A stretch of 64,000 nt of DNA, from positions 372,001-436,000 of the forward strand of contig CAWGJS010000008.1 of the NCBI GenBank assembly GCA_963822955.1. The letters are read 5' to 3'. Each line of letters starts with the position of its first letter. The stretch's first letter is position 1. The position numbers and the translations under genes are program-made. Source of the stretch: JAJYUU01 sp963822955. GTDB lineage: Bacteria; Actinomycetota; Actinomycetes; Streptosporangiales; Streptosporangiaceae. The notes beneath the pieces were generated by a model. The model ran no database searches and was not told the DNA's origin. It saw nothing but the letters and a program-made list of their open reading frames with translations. Below are positions 26,346-34,433 of this stretch, one piece after another.

Positions 26346-27458
26346 GTGAGCGACCAGAAGGTGCCGCTGCGCACCCGGCTGTCCGCGGACGACGCAGGGA
26401 CTGGTGGCTTCGGCGCTGGCCTCGACCTGCAGGCTAACGAGCTGACCGTCATCTCGCCCGACGTCGCGGGTGAGTCGCTAGGTACCTACGCGCTACGGCA
26501 CGGCCTGCGGCCCAGCGCCGCCAGGCCGAAGGTCGTCGCCTACATCACCGAGCTGTGGCGCCGGCGGCATTTCATCCTGGCCTTCGCCACGGCCCGCAAC
26601 ATCGCCATGTACACCGAGGCCAAGCTCGGCCAGCTCTGGCAGGTGCTCACCCCGCTGCTGAATGCCGGCGTCTACTTCCTGATCTTCGGCCTGCTGCTGC
26701 ACATCAACCGCGGCATCCCGAATTACCTAGCCTTCCTGGTCACCGGCGTGTTCGTGTTCAACTTCACGCAGCGGGCCTTCATCACCACGTCCTCGGTCGT
26801 CACCGAGAGCCTGCCGCTGATCAGGGCGCTGCAGTTCCCGCGCGCCGCCCTTCCGCTCGCATACGTGGTCATCGAGCTCGAGCAGATGGTTCTGGCGATG
26901 GCCGTCCTGATCGTCATCGTGCTTGCCAGCGGAGAGCCGATCACCTGGTACTGGCTGCTGGTCATCCCGGCGCTGCTGCTGCAGACGATCTTCAATATCG
27001 GCATCGGGCTCTTCGCGGCACGGCTCGGTGCTCAAGTCAATGACTTCAGCCAGCTACTGCCGTTCCTGATGCGCACCTGGCTCTATCTGTCCGGGGTCCT
27101 GTTCAGCATCCAGAACCTCGACCTGTCGAAGAGCAGCTCGGTACCGGGGTGGGCGGTGCCGCTGCTGGAGAGCAATCCGGCCGCGGTGTACATCACCCTG
27201 GTCCGCAACTCGCTGCTGCGGAGCCAGCGGCTGAGTGCTCCGGGCAGCAAGCCATCCAACGCGGCCATCTGCTCGGAGTGGACGAACGCCGTGCGCAATT
27301 CCAGCGTGCCGGTCAAGCTGCAGTACGACAGCGCCTACTGCCCGGCCCACATCGCGGTCCTGCATTTCTGGTACTTCGGCATTGGCTGGGCGGCGCTTGC
27401 CCTGGTGGTCGGCTTCTTCTTCTTCTGGCGCGCGGAGACGAGGTACGGCCGTGGCTGA
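26346..27458 (+). CDS. ABC-2 type exporter permease (TagG/Wzm-like)
   Basis: The product is 370 aa from GTG 26346 (GGGAG 8 nt upstream; an earlier frame overlaps the operator). The first 70 residues are cytoplasmic, then six membrane helices from about residue 75 (KLGQLWQVLTPLLNAGVYFL), as in O-antigen or teichoic acid exporters. Residues 290-335 form an extracellular loop before the final helix. The ATPase gene overlaps its end by 8 nt. The pair resembles polysaccharide exporters, but the substrate is unknown. Confidence 0.85.
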   Translation: MSDQKVPLRTRLSADDAGTGGFGAGLDLQANELTVISPDVAGESLGTYALRHGLRPSAARPKVVAYITELWRRRHFILAFATARNIAMYTEAKLGQLWQVLTPLLNAGVYFLIFGLLLHINRGIPNYLAFLVTGVFVFNFTQRAFITTSSVVTESLPLIRALQFPRAALPLAYVVIELEQMVLAMAVLIVIVLASGEPITWYWLLVIPALLLQTIFNIGIGLFAARLGAQVNDFSQLLPFLMRTWLYLSGVLFSIQNLDLSKSSSVPGWAVPLLESNPAAVYITLVRNSLLRSQRLSAPGSKPSNAAICSEWTNAVRNSSVPVKLQYDSAYCPAHIAVLHFWYFGIGWAALALVVGFFFFWRAETRYGRG

Positions 27459-28266
27459 GCCGATGGTCGTCGTCGATGACCTGAACATCGTGTACAAGGT
27501 CTATGGCGCCGGCGGTGACCGGGGGAGCGCTGCCACTGTGCTGCTGCGCGCGCTGGGCCGCCAGACCCGGGCCAGCATCAGGGAAGTGCACGCGATCCGG
27601 GGGATCTCGTTCATCGCCTACCGCGGCGACGCTATCGGCGTCATCGGCCGTAACGGCTCGGGCAAGTCCACCCTCCTCCGGGCGATTGCGGGCCTGCTGC
27701 CGCCGGAGACCGGCAACGTTTACACCACCGGCGGTGCCTCGCTGCTCGGGGTGAATGCCGCGCTGCTCGACGATCTCACCGGTGAGCGGAACGTGGTACT
27801 CGGCTGCCTCGCGATGGGCATGGCCAAGCAGGAAGCCAAGGAGAAGTACCAGAGCGTCGTCGACTTCTCCGGCGTCGGCGATTTCATCAACCTGCCAATG
27901 AAGACCTATTCATCTGGCATGGGCTCGCGCCTGCGGTTCGCGATTGCGGCGGCCAAGCACCATGAGGTCCTGCTCATCGACGAGGCGCTGGCGACCGGTG
28001 ACGCCGAGTTCCGAGTGCGCAGCCACAACCGCATCAACGAGCTGCGCGAAGCCGCCGGGACGGTGTTCCTGGTCGCGCACAACCTGGAAGAGGTCGAGCT
28101 GACCTGCAACCGCGTCGTCTGGATGGACCGCGGCAAGATCGTGATGCAGGGCGACGACGTGATCGGCATCGTCGACAAGTACATCGACGCGTCTGGTGGA
28201 ATACCGGTCGAGCGTGACCCGGTCACCCGGCGGCGCCTGCACCGGGCCATCGGCGGCGAGAGCTAG
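27451..28266 (+). CDS. ABC exporter ATP-binding protein (TagH/Wzt-like)
   Basis: The product is 271 aa from GTG 27451, overlapping the permease stop. Walker A is GRNGSGKST near residue 68, the signature is YSSGMGSRL near 150 and Walker B is EVLLIDEA near 172. It lacks the C-terminal carbohydrate-binding domain of Wzt, so it is the short TagH-like form. Together with the permease it forms a polysaccharide- or lipid-linked-polymer exporter controlled by MarR. Its stop overlaps the histidine kinase stop in a shared CTAG. Confidence 0.9.
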   Translation: MAEPMVVVDDLNIVYKVYGAGGDRGSAATVLLRALGRQTRASIREVHAIRGISFIAYRGDAIGVIGRNGSGKSTLLRAIAGLLPPETGNVYTTGGASLLGVNAALLDDLTGERNVVLGCLAMGMAKQEAKEKYQSVVDFSGVGDFINLPMKTYSSGMGSRLRFAIAAAKHHEVLLIDEALATGDAEFRVRSHNRINELREAAGTVFLVAHNLEEVELTCNRVVWMDRGKIVMQGDDVIGIVDKYIDASGGIPVERDPVTRRRLHRAIGGES

Positions 28267-30230
28267 CTCACCTCTGCCTGCTGGGCGATCACGGGCACGG
28301 TGCTGGCCGGCACGGTGCTGGCTGGCACGGTGCTGGCTGGCACGGGGGCAGCGCAACGCAGCCGCAGGCGCATCACAGTCCCGCCGCCGTCACGCCCCTC
28401 CGCGAGGATCTCGCCGTCCTGGGCCCTGGCCAGCTGCCGGACGATGTAAAGGCCGAGCCCGATCCCGCCGAACCGCCGGCGGTCACCTGCATCTCCCTGC
28501 ACGAAGCGCTCGAAGACCCGCTCGCGGTCCTCCGGGCGGATGCCGATGCCCTCGTCCGCGACCTCGATCTCGATCCCTTCCCCGCCTCCCGTAGTGCCAG
28601 CACGGCGGGCCCGGACGACGACGGGCCCGCCATCGGGCGAGTACTTGAACGCGTTCTCCAGCAGCTGCCCGATGATGATGTCGGTGGCCATCGGGTCGCC
28701 GTCTGCTTGCGGCAGGTCCTCGGCGATGTCGACCTCCAGGGTGTGCCGGTCCGAGAGCGGCCGGAACGCCTCAACGGTGCCGCGCAGCAGCCCGCCGAGG
28801 TCGAACGGTCGGTTGCTGACCTGAAGCTGATCAGCTCCGGCCCGGGAGCCGAGCAGCAGCTGCTCTACCAGGCGAGCCAGCGCGCCGGCGCGCTCGGCGA
28901 TCGTCTGCACGGCAGATCGGCGGTCGGCGTCAGCCAGCTTGTCCCAGCGGCTGGCCAGCGTGCTCGCGAACCCCTGGACGACCGTGATCGGCGTCCGGAG
29001 CTCGTGACTGGTCGTGGCGAGGAACAGGTCCTTGGCCTCTTCGAGCTCCTTGGCGGCCGTGACATCCCGGAAGTCGACTACTTTCTCGCCCCGGCCGCTC
29101 AGCCCGGTGCAGAGCAGGTCGATCCAGCGGCCGCTGGCGAGCTTATGCGTCAGCTTCTCGCCGGGCTCGGGCAGCGGGAATGGCGGGCGCCTGCCAGTGG
29201 CCAGCTCCGGCGACAAGCCGGTCAGCCGGTGGGCGGCCGGATTCCACTGCCGGACGAGGCCGTCAGCGTCCAGCACCGCGATGCCGTCGGCGCTGGCGTC
29301 GATGACGGCGCGTTCGTGTGCTCGCTGGCGGACCACCTCCTCGAACGCCGTCACGTTGGACAGGGCGACGCTGGCATGGCCGGCCAGCAGTTCGAGCAGC
29401 TCAAGCTCCACGTGGCCGACCTTGCGTCCGCTGTAGAGCGCGTAGAGCGCGCCATACGGCCGTCCGGCCACATGCGACAGGCTCAGCGTGATCGTGTGCA
29501 GGCCGGGCAGCGCTGCCCAGATCAGGTCGTCGAAGCCACCTGACTCGCTGGTGGCCATCAGCACCGTCTTGCCTGAGCGCATCAGCTGGTCGACCATGCT
29601 GCTCGGCAGGTCAGCCGTCCGGCCGCGCAGCTCGGCAGGCAGCCCGTCCAGGCTGACCAGCCGGAGGCGGTCCTTCTCGATCAGCACGAACCCGCCGGCG
29701 TCAGCCCTGGTGAGCTCGCGCAGGCTGGCGGCGATCCGGTCGAGGACGGCCTCGAGATCGAGCTGCGCGTTCATATCGGCGACGACGTCGCCGAGGCGGC
29801 GGACGACCCGTGCGCGCTCGGCCATGTAGTGCCTGACTGCCTCATCATCCGCGTTCTGGTGACATACGCAGACCCAGCCCGCCAGCTCACCACCTGCGTC
29901 CAGCATCCGGCTCGCGTCGACGCGCAGATCGACTGTCGAGCCGTCCTTGCGGGTCCGGCGGGTGGCAAAGGAGACCTGGCCGCCGCTGGCCACCCGCTCG
30001 AGCACCGCGTTGTGCTCCGCGCGCAGCTCCTCCGGGACGAACGGCGGCTCCAGCCCGACCACCTCGGCGGCAGTCCAGCCGAACAGCCTCTCGGCGGCCG
30101 GATTCCAGATCGTCACGCGGCGGTCGGCGCCGACGGCAACGATGGCATCGGCTGCGAATTCGATCACGGCCCGGGCGGTACCGTCGATCCTGTCGCGATC
30201 CAGCCGCGGCACGGTACGCTTCCAGCCCAC
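28263..30230 (-). CDS. Hybrid-sensing histidine kinase (PAS-GAF-PAS-HisKA-HATPase)
   Basis: The product is 655 aa. A PAS domain near residues 15-125 (ADAIVAVGADRRVTIWNPAA), a GAF domain near 150-305, a second PAS near 310-395, then HisKA with FLATTSHELRTPITVVQGFA near 405 and HATPase near 500-625 (GQLLENAFKYSPDGGP; FGGIGLGLYIVRQL). No membrane helices are seen, so it is probably a soluble sensor. The GAF-containing region suggests a small-molecule or redox cue. No response regulator is adjacent. The C-terminus carries a repeated ASTVP unit. Confidence 0.9.
   Translation of the reverse strand: MGWKRTVPRLDRDRIDGTARAVIEFAADAIVAVGADRRVTIWNPAAERLFGWTAAEVVGLEPPFVPEELRAEHNAVLERVASGGQVSFATRRTRKDGSTVDLRVDASRMLDAGGELAGWVCVCHQNADDEAVRHYMAERARVVRRLGDVVADMNAQLDLEAVLDRIAASLRELTRADAGGFVLIEKDRLRLVSLDGLPAELRGRTADLPSSMVDQLMRSGKTVLMATSESGGFDDLIWAALPGLHTITLSLSHVAGRPYGALYALYSGRKVGHVELELLELLAGHASVALSNVTAFEEVVRQRAHERAVIDASADGIAVLDADGLVRQWNPAAHRLTGLSPELATGRRPPFPLPEPGEKLTHKLASGRWIDLLCTGLSGRGEKVVDFRDVTAAKELEEAKDLFLATTSHELRTPITVVQGFASTLASRWDKLADADRRSAVQTIAERAGALARLVEQLLLGSRAGADQLQVSNRPFDLGGLLRGTVEAFRPLSDRHTLEVDIAEDLPQADGDPMATDIIIGQLLENAFKYSPDGGPVVVRARRAGTTGGGEGIEIEVADEGIGIRPEDRERVFERFVQGDAGDRRRFGGIGLGLYIVRQLARAQDGEILAEGRDGGGTVMRLRLRCAAPVPASTVPASTVPASTVPVIAQQAEVS
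28294..28345. repeat. Tandem 15-bp repeat encoding ASTVP units
   Basis: The unit GGCACGGTGCTGGCC/T starts at 28294, 28309 and 28324, with a fourth partial unit at 28339. On the minus strand it encodes repeated P-A-S-T-V at the C-terminus of the histidine kinase. The copy number probably varies by slippage. Confidence 0.75.
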
Positions 30231-30314
30231 CGCCTCATGGTGCCATCAGTGCCGCCCTCAGGTCGGTGAACTGCGCAAACCTGCCTGGAACCAGCGAAGG
30301 ACCTGACGCGTCCA

Positions 30315-30872
30315 ATGAGTATGACGTCCAGCGATGTGCCGCCGCTGCCTCGATCCGCCATCGGCCGGCGGCACCGGCGACGCCGCATTGCGTCCGGCTG
30401 CGCGGCCTTCGGTGCGTGCGCGCTCCTGATAGCGGGCTGCGGCAGCGCGGCGGCACCGAGCCCGGCCGGAGCCGGGACGCACGGGGCCGGGGCGAACGGG
30501 AGCGCAGGCGCAACTTCAGTCCCTGGCGGGACGTCGAGCGCAGGCGCTACTTCAGCGGCGAAGATCTCCCTGACCGTCAGCTTCAGCGGCTCAGCCAGCG
30601 CCGCACCGCGGCATTACACGCTGCGCTGCGATCCGGCCGGGGGCAATGTCCGCGATGCCGCCGCAGCATGCACGATGCTGATGAAGCACGCCGCGAGCCT
30701 GCTCCGGCCGCTGCCTGCGCATATAGAGTGCCCGATGATCTTGGCTAGCGCCGGGCGCGCCACGGTAACTGGCACCTATCTGGGCCGGCACGTGCACGAG
30801 CTGATTGTCAACGGCGGCTGCGAGTTGAGTCGCTGGGCGGAGCTCGGGCAGATCGTCAGGGCAGCTGGGTGA
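30315..30872 (+). CDS. Lipoprotein with subtilisin-inhibitor-like domain
   Basis: The product is 185 aa. Arginines at about 18-25, a hydrophobic stretch and the lipobox LIAGC (Cys42) give a lipoprotein signal. A long Gly/Ala/Ser/Thr linker follows. The C-terminal 85 residues (YTLRCDPAGGNVRDAAAAC, IECPMILASAGRATVTGTY, then GCELSRW) follow the cysteine pattern and strand order of the Streptomyces subtilisin inhibitor family. It may inhibit a cell-surface protease; the reactive loop is not clear. It diverges from the histidine kinase gene. Confidence 0.75.
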   Translation: MSMTSSDVPPLPRSAIGRRHRRRRIASGCAAFGACALLIAGCGSAAAPSPAGAGTHGAGANGSAGATSVPGGTSSAGATSAAKISLTVSFSGSASAAPRHYTLRCDPAGGNVRDAAAACTMLMKHAASLLRPLPAHIECPMILASAGRATVTGTYLGRHVHELIVNGGCELSRWAELGQIVRAAG

Positions 30873-30919
30873 CCGTGCCCCTGTGAACTGACGGGGCCTG
30901 CCGGTCCGGCTCGAGCTGG

Positions 30920-31798
30920 CTACTTCAGCAGCCGGGAAAGCCGGCGGTCGGCGAGCGGCTTCCCGCCGGTCTGGCACGTAGCGCAGTACTGCAGGGCTGA
31001 ATCGGCGAATGAAACCTCGCGCACGGTGTCACCACACGCCAGGCACGGCTCGCCGGCCCTGCCGTGCACCCTGAGCCCAGCCTTCTTCTCCTTCTTCAGG
31101 TCGCTGGCAGCCAGGCCATCCGACCGCTGGATCGCCTCACGCAGCGTGCTGATGATCACGGCATGAAGGTCTGCGACTTCGTCCGGGGCGAGGCTGGACG
31201 CGAGGCGGAACGGCGACATCCTTGCCGCATGCAGCACCTCGTCCGAGTAGGCGTTGCCGATGCCGGCGATGAGCTTCTGGTCGCGGAGCACACCCTTGAT
31301 CTGCGTCCTGCGGCCTGCCAGGATCCCTGCCAGGACGTTGACGGTGAACTCGGGATCGAGCGGCTCGGGCCCGAGCGATGCGACGCCAGGTATCTGGTCG
31401 ATATCGGTGACCAGGTAGACGGCCAGCCGTTTCCGGGTACCGGCTTCGGTCAGGTCGAAGCCGGAGCCGTCCGTGAAGCGGACTCGGAACGCCAGCGGCC
31501 CCTTGCCTGGCTTCGTCGGGCCAGCTGGCAGCTCGTCTCGCCAGCGGAGCCAGCCCGCTCTGGCCAGGTGCGTGACCAGGTGCAGCGGCTGGCCGCCAGC
31601 AGGCTGCGCGCAGGCCAGGTCGAGGAACTTGCCGCGCCGCGATGTGCCGCTGACCGTCGCGCCGTGCAGCGCGCTGAGCGGCGGGTCATACGTCTTCAGC
31701 ACCGAGAACTCGGCCACCTCGGCGCGGTCGATCTCGCGGCCGATCGCGCGCTCGCGCAGGTCGGCGGCGAGTGCTTCCACCTCTGGCAGTTCTGGCAC
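30920..31798 (-). CDS. Fpg/Nei-family DNA glycosylase
   Basis: The product is 292 aa from GTG 31798. After removal of the initiator residue the chain begins PELPEVEAL, giving the catalytic Pro and following Glu of the Fpg/Nei family. QKLIAGIGNAYSDEVL near residue 170 is the H2TH region, and a C-terminal zinc finger (CLACGDTV..., CATCQ) completes it. The enzyme removes oxidised bases and cleaves abasic sites. It cannot be placed firmly as MutM or Nei. The frame runs on upstream without a better start. It lies beside an acyl-CoA dehydrogenase gene on the same strand. Confidence 0.9.
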   Translation of the reverse strand: MPELPEVEALAADLRERAIGREIDRAEVAEFSVLKTYDPPLSALHGATVSGTSRRGKFLDLACAQPAGGQPLHLVTHLARAGWLRWRDELPAGPTKPGKGPLAFRVRFTDGSGFDLTEAGTRKRLAVYLVTDIDQIPGVASLGPEPLDPEFTVNVLAGILAGRRTQIKGVLRDQKLIAGIGNAYSDEVLHAARMSPFRLASSLAPDEVADLHAVIISTLREAIQRSDGLAASDLKKEKKAGLRVHGRAGEPCLACGDTVREVSFADSALQYCATCQTGGKPLADRRLSRLLK

Positions 31799-31839
31799 GA
31801 CATCGATTGTGCCTGATCCGGCAGCCTGTAGGACCGTGC

Positions 31840-32871
31840 TCAGCCGCGGGGCGAGGTCAGCATGCTGGTCAGGCGCTCTTTGATCGCCGGCCGGGAGCCG
31901 AACACCAGCAGGAACAATGCCTCCCTGGCCAGCCGTTGCGGGTGCTGACCAGCCATGATTGACCGGCTGCCTGCGGCGACGGCCAGGGCGCCCGCAGCAC
32001 GGAACGCGAGCTCGGCTGCTGCGGCTCGAGCTGCGGGCATCGAATCTGGGTCGGCGGCATCTAGCCGGGCACGGGCCGCCGTCAGCTCGAGTTGCATCGG
32101 CGCGGCGGGCGCCGCCGCTCGGAGCTGACTCATCAGCTGGGCGCATCGACCGGTAAGGCCGAGCGACAGGGAACCGTTCGCGCGCAGCCCGGCGGCGTCC
32201 CTGGCCTGCCACTCGGAGAGCGGCATGACGCCGCTGACCAGCTCCGCGGGCACGAAGTGTGCGGTGAAGCGGAGCTCGGCGGTACGGCTTGCATTGACGG
32301 CGGCCAGCTCCAGCCGGTCTGCGGCCAGGGAGGCGGAGGCTGTGGCCGGCAGCAACGCGGCCACCACGTTGCCGGCCTCGTCGCGAGCCAGCGTGTACAC
32401 GACGTGGATCATGTCCCAGCCGGTCACCCACGGCGCGGTGCCGTCGAAGAGATAGCCGCCGGGGGCAGGCCGAGCATGCAGCGGAGGCGGTCCGGGCCGC
32501 GCGCCACCGAGCGCCACCCCGGCCCGGCGGGCACCGGCGCACAATGGGGCCAGCCACTCGCCCGCCAGCGCGGAATTCGCCGACGCGGCCAGCGCCCGGA
32601 CAGCGCTGTGGTGCTGGAGCCAGACGAAGGTGGTGGCCAGGCAGCCGCCGGCCATGATCTCGATCACATTGCAGAACGTCGCCAGGTCCGCATCGACCCC
32701 GCCCGCCTGAGCCGGGCCTGCTAGGCCGAACAGGCCGGCCGCGGCTAGCGCGTCAAAGTGCCCCGGCGGCACTCGGTCCGCAGCATCTACGTTCATCGCA
32801 GCTGAGAACAAAACCTCATCCGCAATCTGCCGGGCCCGGTTCAGCACCTGCGCAGCGGCCATGCCGCTCAT
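31840..32871 (-). CDS. Acyl-CoA dehydrogenase family protein
   Basis: The product is 343 aa. The N-terminal helical domain (ADRVPPGHFDALAAAGLFGL) and the middle beta domain (FDGTAPWVTGWDMIHVVYTL) match the acyl-CoA dehydrogenase fold; the C-terminal domain is shorter than usual and its active-site base is not identifiable. It could act on a non-fatty-acyl substrate like other divergent members. It lies directly upstream of the Fpg-type gene with 41 nt between. Confidence 0.78.
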   Translation of the reverse strand: MSGMAAAQVLNRARQIADEVLFSAAMNVDAADRVPPGHFDALAAAGLFGLAGPAQAGGVDADLATFCNVIEIMAGGCLATTFVWLQHHSAVRALAASANSALAGEWLAPLCAGARRAGVALGGARPGPPPLHARPAPGGYLFDGTAPWVTGWDMIHVVYTLARDEAGNVVAALLPATASASLAADRLELAAVNASRTAELRFTAHFVPAELVSGVMPLSEWQARDAAGLRANGSLSLGLTGRCAQLMSQLRAAAPAAPMQLELTAARARLDAADPDSMPAARAAAAELAFRAAGALAVAAGSRSIMAGQHPQRLAREALFLLVFGSRPAIKERLTSMLTSPRG

Positions 32872-32975
32872 GCTGCCAGGAGGGCTGATACCGCCAGCAT
32901 CCCGGTGACAAGGACGCCCAGGACAGCCTAAGCTTCGGGCCAGCTAACGACCGTGCGAAGCCGGGAACGCGAGGG

Positions 32976-33058
32976 TGGGCGAGGAGGGATTTGAACCCTC
33001 ACGTCCTTTCGGACACACGGACCTGAACCGTGCGCGTCTGCCGTTCCGCCACCCGCCC
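32976..33058 (-). tRNA. tRNA-Leu (anticodon CAG)
   Basis: Class II tRNA of 83 nt. The acceptor stem is GGGCGGG/CTCGCCC with one G-U pair and discriminator A; CCA is not encoded. The anticodon loop TTCAGGT gives CAG. In many actinobacteria a tRNA-Leu lies beside fhaA, as here. Confidence 0.92.
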
Positions 33059-33144
33059 CGGGAGCAGCAGTCAGGTTAGCACGTCCGCAAGCTATCCCAC
33101 ATCGCCGATACGATCGGATACGGCACGGAGAGGAGGGCACCACA

Positions 33145-33900
33145 GTGGGAGTCCTGCAGCGATTTGAGCACAGGCTCGAGGGGATGGTCGAGGGTGCCTT
33201 TGCGCGCGCGTTCAAGTCTGAGCTGCAGCCCGTCGAGGTAGCCAGTGCAATTCAGCGGGAGATGGACGACCGGGCGGCGATAGTAGCCCAGGGCCGCACA
33301 CTCGTGCCGAACGACTTCGTCGTGGAGGTGGCCGAAGACGACTACGCCCGGCTCGACGTGTACGCCGACAGCCTCGGCATCGAGCTCGCCACGCTGGCGC
33401 GCGAATACGCCAAGGAGCAGGGATACTCGTTCGTCGGCCCCGTCCGGATGCGGTTCGAGGGGGTCAGGGACCTGGCCACGGGCACGTTCCGGATCCTGTC
33501 CGGGGTGATCAGGGGCACGACCGTCGAGGATGGCGAGATCCGCCGCCCGGCCAGTGACCTGCCCCAGCGCGCGGGCGGCTTCCGCGGCAATCCGAGGCTC
33601 CTGGTGTCCGGACCTGAGCCAGGGCCCGATGGCAGCACCCAGCGAACCTTCGAGATCGTCACCCCGCTGATCATCCTGGGCCGCGGCACCGACTGCGACC
33701 TGCGCCTGGTCGACCCCGGAGTCTCCCGGCACCACGCCGAGATCCGGGTTGAGGACGACGAGGTCGTCCTGGTGGACCTCGGCTCGACCAACGGCACCTT
33801 CGTTAACGGGCAACCTGTGCGGCGGATCACGCTCACCGACGGCACCAGGGTCACCCTGGGCCGGACCACCCTGGTATTCCGCCGGGACGGCATTTACTGA
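33145..33900 (+). CDS. fhaA: FhaA: DUF3662 and FHA domain protein
   Basis: The product is 251 aa from GTG 33145. An N-terminal DUF3662 domain (GVLQRFEHRLEGMVEGAFAR, to about residue 125) is followed by a linker and a C-terminal FHA domain (residues 155-245; ILGRGTDCDLRLVDPGVSRH and STNGTFVNG). FhaA binds phosphothreonine on partners such as MviN and links PknB signalling to cell wall synthesis. It is the first gene of the fhaA-fhaB-pstP-rodA-pbpA run. Confidence 0.94.
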   Translation: MGVLQRFEHRLEGMVEGAFARAFKSELQPVEVASAIQREMDDRAAIVAQGRTLVPNDFVVEVAEDDYARLDVYADSLGIELATLAREYAKEQGYSFVGPVRMRFEGVRDLATGTFRILSGVIRGTTVEDGEIRRPASDLPQRAGGFRGNPRLLVSGPEPGPDGSTQRTFEIVTPLIILGRGTDCDLRLVDPGVSRHHAEIRVEDDEVVLVDLGSTNGTFVNGQPVRRITLTDGTRVTLGRTTLVFRRDGIY

Positions 33901-33941
33901 CCGGCAGCCCGCCGCCGTGCCAGCCAAGGACACATGACCCG

Positions 33942-34433
33942 ATGAATGCGCTCGAGCTCACCCTAGTCAGGATCGGGTTCCTTGCTGTGCTGTGGCTGTT
34001 CGTCATCGCCGCAGTCGGCGTCGTCAGGACCGACCTGTTCGGACCGATCAGCCAGCGCCGGCGGCGCCCGGCTGTCCGTGCGCAGGCTGCCCCGCCCCGG
34101 CCGACGAAGCCGCGGGCGAAGCTAGCCCGGCCGCCTCGGTCGGCGCCGCAGCAGCTGCTGGTGACAGGAGGAGCGCTAGCGGGCACCTCACTAGGCCTGA
34201 CCGACCAGCAGATCACGATCGGTCGGGCCGATGACGCCACGCTGGTACTCAGCGACGACTACGCTTCGACGCGACATGCCCGACTGTTCCCGCAAGATGG
34301 TCAGTGGCTGGTGGAGGATCTCGGCTCGACCAATGGGACGTACCTGGACCGGCAGAAGGTAACCCAGCCGACCCCGGTGCCCATCGGAGTTCCTATTCGC
34401 ATCGGCAAGACGGTTCTGGAGCTGCGCAGATGA
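33942..34433 (+). CDS. fhaB: FhaB/FipA: membrane-anchored FHA protein
   Basis: The product is 163 aa. One membrane helix at residues 9-27 (RIGFLAVLWLFVIAAVGVV), a basic proline-rich linker and a C-terminal FHA domain (TIGRADDATLVLSDDYASTR, DLGSTNGTYLD). In mycobacteria the homologue links PknA/PknB phosphorylation to FtsZ/FtsQ at the septum. Its stop overlaps the pstP ATG (ATGA). Confidence 0.92.
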   Translation: MNALELTLVRIGFLAVLWLFVIAAVGVVRTDLFGPISQRRRRPAVRAQAAPPRPTKPRAKLARPPRSAPQQLLVTGGALAGTSLGLTDQQITIGRADDATLVLSDDYASTRHARLFPQDGQWLVEDLGSTNGTYLDRQKVTQPTPVPIGVPIRIGKTVLELRR

